The notes beneath the pieces were generated by a model, which ran no database searches, was not told the origin of the DNA, and saw only the letters and a program-made list of their open reading frames with translations. The translations under genes and the position numbers were made by a program. Positions 1-5,353 of a stretch of DNA of 8,766 nucleotides are shown in pieces. Source of the stretch: Alistipes sp. (GTDB lineage: Bacteria > Bacteroidota > Bacteroidia > Bacteroidales > Rikenellaceae); contig JAFYRB010000047.1 in the NCBI GenBank assembly GCA_017559615.1, forward strand, positions 1 to 8,766. Direction: 5' to 3'. How positions within the stretch are numbered: the first letter of the stretch is position 1; each line of letters opens with the position of its first letter.

Positions 1-458
1 CTCTTACCTGTATTGCGTTCCTCCGATACCAGCAATAGGATTGGCAACTTCTGAACGGGTTGCAGGTAGAGCAGTTGCAGATAGTCCATACCCAACTCGT
101 ATTGCTCACCGAAGATATGTTCCACCAATGAACGAATAGAGGGAAAATCCCCCTCTTGTGGTCGGTGGTTTATCGGCTCATAGAGGTTAAGGAACTTGCC
201 GATTACAGGACGATAGCCAATGTGTTCGGGTACGGTGCAGAATCCGTCATACTTGGGAACGCTGCCGATGTAGTCCTTGCCATAGTCTTGGCGGAGCGTT
301 TCATTGTTCCACGGGATACGCTTCTTCACATATCCACCGCTTAATCTCGGTTGTTCCACAATCTTGTAGAGCGTTGTTCCCACTCGGATAAATTCTTCTT
401 TTGCCATACCACCATCTGATGGCGGTTTATGGCTCATTGTTACTTTGTTTGCTTCCAT
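1..458 (-). CDS. Primase-helicase family protein of a mobile element (N-terminal part, runs off left edge)
   Basis: I translated the minus strand by hand from the ATG at 456-458. The frame stays open for 152 codons to the window edge, so the 3' end lies outside. The protein begins MEANKVTMSHKPPSDGG and continues through VGTTLYKIVEQPRLSGGYVK, a DYGKDYIGSVPKYDGF stretch and a LYLQPVQKLPILLLVSEERN stretch. It ends at TGK, with the first two bases (AG) of a Ser or Arg codon at the edge. The last part (hydrophobic strand, then EERNTGK) looks like a relaxed P-loop at the start of a helicase domain. From memory it matches the primase-helicase (DUF5906-like) proteins of Bacteroides integrative elements, thought to act in element replication; that match is recalled, not searched. 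The start codon sits about 29 nt below the start site expected from the TAnnTTTG box at 494-501. The neighbouring integrase shares its upstream element, which supports one mobile element. Confidence 0.8.
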   Translation of the reverse strand, partial: MEANKVTMSHKPPSDGGMAKEEFIRVGTTLYKIVEQPRLSGGYVKKRIPWNNETLRQDYGKDYIGSVPKYDGFCTVPEHIGYRPVIGKFLNLYEPINHRPQEGDFPSIRSLVEHIFGEQYELGMDYLQLLYLQPVQKLPILLLVSEERNTGK

Positions 459-493
459 ATTTTCTTTGTTTAGGGTTGAAAAAATGTCAGCTA

Positions 494-550
494 CAAAAGT
501 ATAAGTGATTGACGGATAAGTTGCTACGCAAATTATAGCAGAATAGTGAA
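494..550 (-). promoter_or_regulatory. Promoter and shared upstream element of the primase-helicase gene
   Basis: Read on the minus strand, a perfect Bacteroidetes -7 box TACTTTTG lies at 501-494. Exactly 19 bp upstream is the imperfect palindrome TTGCGTAGCAA (531-521), preceded by TTCTGC (543-538) and TTCA (550-547). The palindrome sits where the -33 box (TTTG) would normally lie. The same layout with the same spacing precedes the integrase gene (2824-2880). A bound regulator shared by both genes is an inference from this. Confidence 0.7.
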
Positions 551-638
551 TAAAGTACTATGGGGATAGAAATTTGAGGGGGTATAAACTCAAGACAATT
601 AAAAACGGCAGAAATTCTCTCATTTGGTTTATTTCGAG

Positions 639-646
639 TACCTTTG
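639..646 (+). promoter_or_regulatory. -7 promoter box of the 675-1529 gene
   Basis: TACCTTTG matches the Bacteroidetes -7 consensus TAnnTTTG. Transcription would start near 653, about 20 nt before the ATG at 675. No clean TTTG -33 box sits 19-20 bp upstream (615-618 reads TTCT), so the promoter may be weak or activator-dependent. It decides the start codon, because the alternative in-frame TTG at 624 lies upstream of the expected transcript start. Confidence 0.5.
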
Positions 647-674
647 TAGTATAATTTGTTTGAATACTAAGCAT

Positions 675-1529
675 ATGGTAGAATATACAAGCAGTAGATT
701 GTGTTTTAAGGCTGATTTGATTGAGCCTTTGAAAGATAATGATTCATTTATTGTTCATACTCCAGATGGAACATTCAAGTTTACAAAAGCTGATTTCTAT
801 CGTGTCTTTTCAAATGTCATTGAAACTAAGAGCTATCAAGAGGGCAGAATATATAGTTGTAAATATCCACCTAAACGAGCTATACAGTTTCTAATATCGG
901 GACGACCCACGCCATATAAGCAGTCCGAAAAATGTATGCCCACAAAGGATTTAGTAGGGGAAGAAATCCGAATGAAGATTAAGGAGATAGGTATATTATG
1001 GCGGAACTCTCCTAATAACCCTCTAATAAATGTTGAAGTACTCGTAAATTGGAATAATCTGATAGAGGAATGGATTGCAGACAAAGATATGCCATTGATT
1101 ATTCGCAAAGAAACAAACAAGCGAGGTCAATCATTCGTGCATCCCTGTGGAAGAGAAATTATCGTTTCAGATAATACCGTAGCTATTTGGGTGTATAGTA
1201 ATGTATTAAAAGGAACGGTGTTTACCTTATCTCAAATTAAAGACCTGTTGAACCAAAAGGAACTACCAGTGGTGTTTATGGCAACAAAGGAGATTAAGGA
1301 AAAAGCTAAATACACTAAGCCATTAGGCAGTAATGCTTTGTCTGATTGGAAATTGTGTCATATTCAACCTGTGGGATTCAATACTAATACAAGTATTGAA
1401 GATTTAGAAATATCCGATATTGAAGACCATTTCAGAAAATATGTAAATCCCAACAATATGTTTGTACTCCCTAAAGAAATTGGTTATTTAGGGGAAATAG
1501 ATGTATTTATAGAGGAGCAGAAACGATAA
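675..1529 (+). CDS. Mobile-element protein of unknown function (284 aa), possibly nuclease-like
   Basis: I do not recognise this protein with confidence. The frame can be extended to a TTG at 624, but that lies before the TACCTTTG promoter box at 639-646. I therefore place the start at the ATG 675 (MVEYTSSRLCF), giving 284 residues. It is soluble-looking, with no signal peptide or membrane segment. Visible landmarks are SGRPTPYKQSEKCMP near residues 75-89, a Trp-rich stretch with NWNNLIEEW near 125-133, HPCGREIIVSDN near 156-167, and a C-terminal block with WKLCHIQPVG (225-234) followed by NPNNMFVLPKEIGYLGE (258-274). A His-containing CHI.P motif followed by N..NMF is faintly like an HNH nuclease fold, but a full metal site is not visible, so that remains a guess. 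AT-rich codon use resembles the rest of the element. It lies between the primase-helicase (divergent) and the integrase (convergent), so it is probable cargo. Confidence 0.7.
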   Translation: MVEYTSSRLCFKADLIEPLKDNDSFIVHTPDGTFKFTKADFYRVFSNVIETKSYQEGRIYSCKYPPKRAIQFLISGRPTPYKQSEKCMPTKDLVGEEIRMKIKEIGILWRNSPNNPLINVEVLVNWNNLIEEWIADKDMPLIIRKETNKRGQSFVHPCGREIIVSDNTVAIWVYSNVLKGTVFTLSQIKDLLNQKELPVVFMATKEIKEKAKYTKPLGSNALSDWKLCHIQPVGFNTNTSIEDLEISDIEDHFRKYVNPNNMFVLPKEIGYLGEIDVFIEEQKR

Positions 1530-1531
1530 AA

Positions 1532-1569
1532 GATAAATAGCAGGTATCCATGCGTACCTGCTATTTATC
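1532..1569. terminator. Hairpin terminator between convergent genes
   Basis: A perfect 15-bp stem (GATAAATAGCAGGTA at 1532-1546 with its complement at 1555-1569) encloses an 8-nt loop. It lies two bases after the stop of the 675-1529 gene and 24 bp beyond the integrase stop. On the minus strand the stem is followed by TTTTATCG, so it fits an intrinsic terminator for the integrase best. On the plus strand there is no T-run, but it could still end or stabilise that transcript. Confidence 0.75.
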
Positions 1570-1593
1570 CAATCTATGACATACCCATACCAT

Positions 1594-2802
1594 TTAGATT
1601 GCAAATCTTTCACAAACTCTACTCTCAAACATTGATATATCGTGTTCGAGTTTGGTATTGGTAACTTTTGCGTAAATCTGCGTTGTGGTAATGTTCGTAT
1701 GTCCGAGAATCTTGCTTACACTCTCTATCGGCATTCCATAGTTCAAGGCTAACACTGCGAATGTGTGCCTACTCAGGTGGAACGAAGTGCGCTTCTCAAT
1801 ACCACATAATTTAGCCACTTCTTTTATGCGTTTGTTTATAGTGTCGTGGCTACCTATATTGAATAGGTGGTTACTTATTCTGTATGACTCGTATCGCTTG
1901 ATAATCTGCATAGGAATATCCATCAATTTTATTTGGAACGGTACACCTGTCTTTTGTCGCTTTGACACTATCCACGGTGAACCGCCCAACATTGTGATAT
2001 TCTCCGTTGTCAGGTTTTTAATGTCAATGAATGATATTCCCGTCCAACAGCCGAACACGAATAAATCTCTTGCCAATTCCAAATCGGGATTGTTCAATTC
2101 TATTGTTGTAAAGGCTTGCAGTTCATCTTCTGTAAGAAAACCTCTTTCTTTGTGGTCGGGGTCAACTTTATATTGAGCAAATGGGTTTCTTGCTATCTTG
2201 CCATTGTAGTGAGCAGTGGTTACAATGTGCTTCAATGGTATGGAGTATATCCACACTGATGATTGAGCCAATCCTACCTCATTTCGTAGATACAAACAAT
2301 AATCACGAATGAAGTCCTCGGTTAGTTCATTCATTGCAATATCAGTACGCTTGTGGTGTACCTTGATAAACTCGGCAAGATATTTCCTTACGGTGAGGTA
2401 CTTTTGATATGTACTCAGAGAACGATCCTTGCCAACTCGTTTGGCAAAGGCTTCGTTCTCCTTGTCGAATGCTCGGAGCAGGGTCTCATACTCCGTTCCG
2501 ATACCCTGATAGGCATTGCGTACCATTTCGGCAGTTACGAACGCTTCTCTATCCGAAATGCGTTGATAATGCTTGATGATTTGAGCCTTGATATTATCCA
2601 ACGCCAAATTGATGTCTCTTGATTCTTTGCTCTTGCCTTTTGCTCGGTTGCCTTTCACATCCCATAGGTCTTTGTGGATGCTTTGTTTGCAACTGAATTG
2701 AGCCACAGAACCGTTGATTGTCACTCGTCCCATTATAGGAACAATACCGTTTTTCTCTTTGCTTGCGTTCACGTAGAACAGCACCTTAAATGTACTTCGC
2801 AT
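1594..2802 (-). CDS. Tyrosine recombinase / integrase, IntDOT-like (402 aa)
   Basis: This is a site-specific DNA recombinase that would integrate and excise the mobile element. Layout: arm-type DNA-binding region at about residues 1-90 (FKVLFYVNASKEKNG...), SAM-like core-binding domain at about 105-205 (STYQKYLTVRKYLAEF), and catalytic domain at about 220-390. Catalytic residues seen are K284 (QKTG), H342 and R345 in HLSRH, H368 in LGHT and the nucleophile Y377 in TQIYAKV. The usual first arginine (normally TGLR) is a serine, S257 in WTGISF. The same substitution is known in IntDOT of the Bacteroides conjugative transposon CTnDOT, so the enzyme is probably functional rather than decayed. Length is normal for the family and the frame is intact. 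It reads away from metK. Transcription should start about 15 nt before the ATG, from the TAATTTTG box at 2824-2831. Confidence 0.95.
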   Translation of the reverse strand: MRSTFKVLFYVNASKEKNGIVPIMGRVTINGSVAQFSCKQSIHKDLWDVKGNRAKGKSKESRDINLALDNIKAQIIKHYQRISDREAFVTAEMVRNAYQGIGTEYETLLRAFDKENEAFAKRVGKDRSLSTYQKYLTVRKYLAEFIKVHHKRTDIAMNELTEDFIRDYCLYLRNEVGLAQSSVWIYSIPLKHIVTTAHYNGKIARNPFAQYKVDPDHKERGFLTEDELQAFTTIELNNPDLELARDLFVFGCWTGISFIDIKNLTTENITMLGGSPWIVSKRQKTGVPFQIKLMDIPMQIIKRYESYRISNHLFNIGSHDTINKRIKEVAKLCGIEKRTSFHLSRHTFAVLALNYGMPIESVSKILGHTNITTTQIYAKVTNTKLEHDISMFESRVCERFAI

Positions 2803-2823
2803 AATCTAATCTTTTTTTGGTTA

Positions 2824-2880
2824 CAAAATTAGTTATCAGCGAGTTATACATTGCTACGCAATATGATGCAGAACTATGAA
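2824..2880 (-). promoter_or_regulatory. Promoter and shared upstream element of the integrase gene
   Basis: On the minus strand a perfect -7 box TAATTTTG lies at 2831-2824. After 19 bp comes TTGCGTAGCAA (2861-2851), then a 6-bp spacer, TTCTGC (2873-2868), a 3-bp spacer and TTCA (2880-2877). Of the 30 upstream positions (2851-2880), 22 match the corresponding 521-550 segment before the primase-helicase, and all the spacings are identical. No standard TTTG -33 box is present at that place, which suggests an activator- or recombination-directionality-factor-type site. Confidence 0.7.
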
Positions 2881-3080
2881 ACGTGACGACACAAAGAAAA
2901 ATCTTACTCGTTTTCGGGTAACGATTAGGCAACCGTTCTATTTCATTACCTTGCGTTTCTTTGCTAAATTGCCATTGTTACTATTTCCGAGGTTTTCTGC
3001 TTAATGCGTTATGGTTCAGTTCAAAACGCAGAAATTCACCTTTTTTGCTCCGAGAACCGTAATTTTTTTTGAAAAAAACA
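2881..3080. other. Intergenic segment between integrase and metK terminator; likely holds the element's right end
   Basis: There is no supported gene here. The segment is AT-rich and joins mobile-element DNA (left) to the core gene metK (right), so an attachment site probably lies within it, but no direct-repeat partner is visible because the other end of the element is outside the window. The sequence AAAACGCAGAAATTC at 3023-3037 resembles AAAACGGCAGAAATTC at 602-617 with one inserted base. Confidence 0.4.
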
Positions 3081-3089
3081 ATGATAAAA

Positions 3090-3128
3090 AATAGGCTTAG
3101 TAGCTAACGTCTTGCTACTAAGCCTATT
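3090..3128 (-). terminator. Intrinsic terminator of metK
   Basis: A perfect 15-bp stem (AATAGGCTTAGTAGC at 3090-3104 with its complement at 3114-3128) has a 9-nt loop. Read on the minus strand it begins 22 nt after the metK stop codon, and the stem is followed by a T-run (TTTTTTA) and, further on, GTTTTTTTC. This is a canonical rho-independent terminator. Confidence 0.9.
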
Positions 3129-3150
3129 GTGTAAAGTAAATATTTGCTCT

Positions 3151-4443
3151 TTACAAGCCAAATTCCTGCTTTAGGCGGTCAACCTCATCGAGTTTCTCCC
3201 AACCGAAGAACTCAACATCCTTTGCAAACTTCTTACCCTTCTCGCCTACGAAGCATACAGTCTCGGTGTATGGGCGGCGACCGAAGTGGCCATATGATGC
3301 TGTAGCCTCGAAGATAGGGTACTTCAAGCCGAAGCGCTCAACGATAGATGCTGGACGTAGGTCGAAGAGCTTGCCAATCTTCTCAGCAATCTCGCCATCG
3401 GTGAACTTAACATTCGATGTGCCGTAGGTGTCAACATAGATTGATAGAGGCTGTGCGATACCGATAGCGTAGCTCACCTGTACCAAAACCTCGCGTGCGA
3501 TGCCTGCAGCAACCATATTCTTTGCGATGTGGCGTGCTGCGTATGCTGCCGAGCGGTCAACCTTCGAAGAGTCCTTACCTGAGAACGCGCCACCACCGTG
3601 AGCGCCACGACCACCGTAGGTGTCTACGATAATCTTACGGCCAGTAAGACCTGTGTCACCGTGAGGACCACCGATTACGAACTTGCCAGTTGGATTAACG
3701 TGAAGGATGTAATCCTCGCCGATAAGCTCCGATACCTTGTCGCCAGCGCGCTCCAAACGAGCCTTAACACGTGGAATAAGGATATTGCGAACATCCTCAG
3801 CGATGATGCGCTGCATCTCGCGCTCTGCCTCTTGCTCTGAACGAGTGTGGGTAGGGAGGATAAACTCGTCGTGCTGTGTAGATACCACGATTGTGTGTAC
3901 ACGCTTAGGGCGGCGGTCATCGTCGTACTCGATAGTTACCTGGCTCTTAGAGTCTGGACGTAGGTATGTCATAACCTCACCCTCGCGACGGATAGCAGCA
4001 AGCTCCTTGAGGATAACGTGCGAAAGGATAAGTGTTGCTGGCATAAACTCGCGTGTCTCCTCCACAGCGTAGCCAAACATAATACCCTGGTCACCAGCGC
4101 CCTGCTCCTCGCCATCCTTGCGGTCTACACCCTGGTTGATATCTGACGACTGCTCGTGGATAGCCGAAAGCACACCACACGATGCAGCATCGAACTGATA
4201 CTCGCTACGGTTGTAACCAATCTTGTCGATAACGCGGCGTGCAACACCCTGAATATCAACATAACCCTCTGAGCGCACCTCGCCCGAGATAACTGTTAGA
4301 CCTGTGGTACAAAGAGTCTCGCAAGCAACCTTTGAAGATGCATCGTAGCGAAGGAACTCATCGAGAATAGCGTCTGAAATCTGATCGGCAACCTTGTCTG
4401 GGTGTCCCTCTGATACAGACTCTGAAGTAAATAGAAATGCCAT
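3151..4443 (-). CDS. metK: S-adenosylmethionine synthetase (methionine adenosyltransferase), 430 aa
   Basis: This cytosolic enzyme makes S-adenosylmethionine from methionine and ATP, releasing phosphate and pyrophosphate. Family signatures are all visible: [18 protein letters not shown] at residues 13-30 (ATP/Mg-binding His and Asp), [12 protein letters not shown] at 115-126, [20 protein letters not shown] near 248-267, the glycine-rich loop GGGAFSGKD at 283-291, and ASYGHFGR near 382-389. Length is somewhat over the roughly 385 residues of the E. coli enzyme; extra residues appear in the middle and C-terminal parts. The ATG at 4441-4443 gives the standard N-terminus [17 protein letters not shown]. 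It is monocistronic, with a strong terminator 22 nt downstream and a leader of about 170 nt carrying a SAM-II-like riboswitch, which fits feedback control by its product. Codon use is richer in GC than the mobile DNA next to it. Confidence 0.98.
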   Translation of the reverse strand: MAFLFTSESVSEGHPDKVADQISDAILDEFLRYDASSKVACETLCTTGLTVISGEVRSEGYVDIQGVARRVIDKIGYNRSEYQFDAASCGVLSAIHEQSSDINQGVDRKDGEEQGAGDQGIMFGYAVEETREFMPATLILSHVILKELAAIRREGEVMTYLRPDSKSQVTIEYDDDRRPKRVHTIVVSTQHDEFILPTHTRSEQEAEREMQRIIAEDVRNILIPRVKARLERAGDKVSELIGEDYILHVNPTGKFVIGGPHGDTGLTGRKIIVDTYGGRGAHGGGAFSGKDSSKVDRSAAYAARHIAKNMVAAGIAREVLVQVSYAIGIAQPLSIYVDTYGTSNVKFTDGEIAEKIGKLFDLRPASIVERFGLKYPIFEATASYGHFGRRPYTETVCFVGEKGKKFAKDVEFFGWEKLDEVDRLKQEFGL

Positions 4444-4505
4444 AATTTTATTACGTTTTTAGTTATTATAATCCATACTCATACCTTTGTATGGAAAACG
4501 TATAT

Positions 4506-4515
4506 GGCGGGATTT
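4506..4515 (-). promoter_or_regulatory. Candidate anti-aptamer strand in the metK leader
   Basis: In the minus-strand RNA this segment reads AAAUCCCGCC. It can pair with GGAGGGAUUU (4600-4591) of the riboswitch core: seven continuous pairs, one A-G mismatch, then two more G-C pairs. That pairing would destroy stem P1 and the GAUUU part of the aptamer, so it is a candidate for the alternative fold. No T-run follows, so a transcription terminator is not evident. A further hairpin, CAATGC-AGTC-GCATTG, lies between the two arms (4525-4540). Confidence 0.4.
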
Positions 4516-4552
4516 TATTACTCTCAATGCGACTGCATTGGTGGCGTGATTA

Positions 4553-4604
4553 CCGTTTTAGCACTTTTTTATTGTGGTTGCAATCAGTTCAAATCCCTCC
4601 ACAT
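4553..4604 (-). ncRNA. S-adenosylmethionine riboswitch aptamer, SAM-II-like, in the metK leader
   Basis: Read as minus-strand RNA, the core contains GAUUUGAAC, then AUUGCAA, a CCACA that pairs with UGUGG (4603-4599 with 4577-4573) as stem P1, an A-rich AUAAAAAA linker, and GUGCUAAAACGG. This order and these conserved blocks fit the SAM-II (SAM-alpha) pseudoknot aptamer. Single motifs (AGGGA, GCAACC, GUGCUAA) also recall SAM-I, but the short length without a P3/P4 array favours SAM-II. It starts about 8 nt after the predicted transcription start and precedes metK, a known target class of SAM riboswitches. Unlike typical SAM-II, which ends at the ribosome binding site, it lies about 110 nt before the start codon. 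Confidence 0.75.
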
Positions 4605-4617
4605 TTGTTTTCGGGTG

Positions 4618-4646
4618 CAAAGGTAATAATTTTTCCTAATTCGCAA
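4618..4646 (-). promoter_or_regulatory. metK promoter
   Basis: On the minus strand a perfect -7 box TACCTTTG lies at 4625-4618 and a TTG -33 core at 4646-4644, 18 bp apart. The expected start site near 4611 is just before the riboswitch, giving a leader of about 170 nt. Confidence 0.75.
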
Positions 4647-4705
4647 TATTATTAAACTATTTATTTTCTGATAGCGCTATAAGGTGTCGTTATATAATAT
4701 TGTTT

Positions 4706-4779
4706 TACCTTTGGCGTTATAGATTAGGAATTATTATTGCAGGGTGTAGCATTATATATATAATAAATGTGTATATTTG
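4706..4779 (+). promoter_or_regulatory. Candidate promoter boxes for the guanine deaminase / permease pair
   Basis: Two perfect TAnnTTTG matches precede the deaminase: TACCTTTG at 4706-4713 and TATATTTG at 4772-4779. Neither has a clear TTTG about 19 bp upstream, so which is used is open. The second would start transcription near 4786, leaving a leader of about 14 nt. The stretch from 4650 to 4799 is otherwise very AT-rich and shows no gene. Confidence 0.45.
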
Positions 4780-4799
4780 CTAACTAATTTTTTTTGAGT

Positions 4800-5312
4800 A
4801 TGATTGATAAGCAGAATGGTTTGCCTGAGAGATGTGACTTCTCGGCAGAGGATAGAGAGTTTATGCAGATGGCCATAGAGCTATCGGTAGAGAATATAGA
4901 TAGTGGTGGTGGCCCTTTTGGTGCGGTTATCGTGCGCGATGGTAAACTTATTGCCAAGGGCGCAAATCGCGTAGTGCCTAACAACGACCCTACAGCCCAC
5001 GCCGAGGTGGTGGCTATACGCAATGCGTGTCGTGAGCTCCAGACCTTCGACCTTTCGGGATGCACGGTCTACACCTCGTGTGAGCCTTGTCCTATGTGTC
5101 TTAGTGCGCTCTACTGGGCGGGCATTAGCCGTATCTGCTACGCAAACACTAAGCGTGATGCCGCAGCTATCGACTTCGACGACTCCTTTATCTATGACCA
5201 ATTGCGCTTAGATTACGACCAGCGCTCAATCAACTGTGAGCACTTTATGCGAGACGAGGCGCTGAAGGCATTTAGGAAGTGGGATGATAAGCTCGACAAA
5301 GTTGAGTATTAG
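4800..5312 (+). CDS. guaD: Guanine deaminase, cytidine-deaminase fold (170 aa)
   Basis: It hydrolyses guanine to xanthine and ammonia in purine salvage or catabolism. The zinc site is complete: H67 and the proton-shuttle E69 in TAHAEV, and C97 and C100 in the PCPMC motif. Features separating it from tRNA adenosine deaminase TadA are GGGPFGAVIVRDG near residues 36-48, NNDPTAHAEVVAIRNAC, FDDSFIYDQL near 126-135 and the C-terminal ...FRKWDDKLDKVEY. These match my memory of Bacillus subtilis GuaD, which ends in a similar W..F..K.EY and swaps its C-terminus between subunits. The frame extends two codons upstream to a TTG at 4794, but I prefer the ATG at 4800 (MIDKQNG). There is no clear Shine-Dalgarno site, as usual in this phylum. 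A nucleobase permease follows after 41 bp, so the two are probably co-transcribed. Confidence 0.9.
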   Translation: MIDKQNGLPERCDFSAEDREFMQMAIELSVENIDSGGGPFGAVIVRDGKLIAKGANRVVPNNDPTAHAEVVAIRNACRELQTFDLSGCTVYTSCEPCPMCLSALYWAGISRICYANTKRDAAAIDFDDSFIYDQLRLDYDQRSINCEHFMRDEALKAFRKWDDKLDKVEY

Positions 5313-5353
5313 AATGTGTCAGAGGTTTTAATAAGCTAACCGATAAATAATAG

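Noticed and set aside
156..344. Plus-strand open frame at the left edge
   Set aside because: It is the antisense of the primase-helicase coding region, whose minus-strand translation gives a recognisable protein with a good promoter.
408..418. CCACCATCTGA shared between the primase-helicase 5' end and the purA leader (6722-6732)
   Set aside because: The first copy is within codons for PPSDGG of a coding region and the match does not extend; chance similarity.
1763..2176. Plus-strand open frames opposite the integrase (also 2353-2622)
   Set aside because: They are antisense to an intact, clearly conserved integrase and show no recognisable protein features.
3011..3094. A 27-codon frame (MVQFKTQKFTFF...) between integrase and metK
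   Set aside because: It is very short, without promoter or recognisable homologue, and it runs into the metK terminator region. Not supportable as a gene.
3598..4072. Several open frames on both strands within metK
   Set aside because: They overlap the highly conserved metK frame and have low-complexity, Ser- and Arg-rich shadow compositions.
4482..4489. Plus-strand TACCTTTG in the metK leader
   Set aside because: It matches the -7 consensus, but no -33 box lies at the right distance and no plus-strand gene follows for 300 bp. It is probably a by-product of the small CATAC/GTATG inverted repeat there.
4553..4604. Classic SAM-I (S-box) riboswitch
   Set aside because: AGGGA, GCAACC and GTGCTAA resemble SAM-I blocks, but the spacing leaves no room for the P3 and P4 helices. 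The order GAUUU, AAC, AUUGCAA, AUAAA, GCUAAAA fits SAM-II better. Kept as an alternative only.
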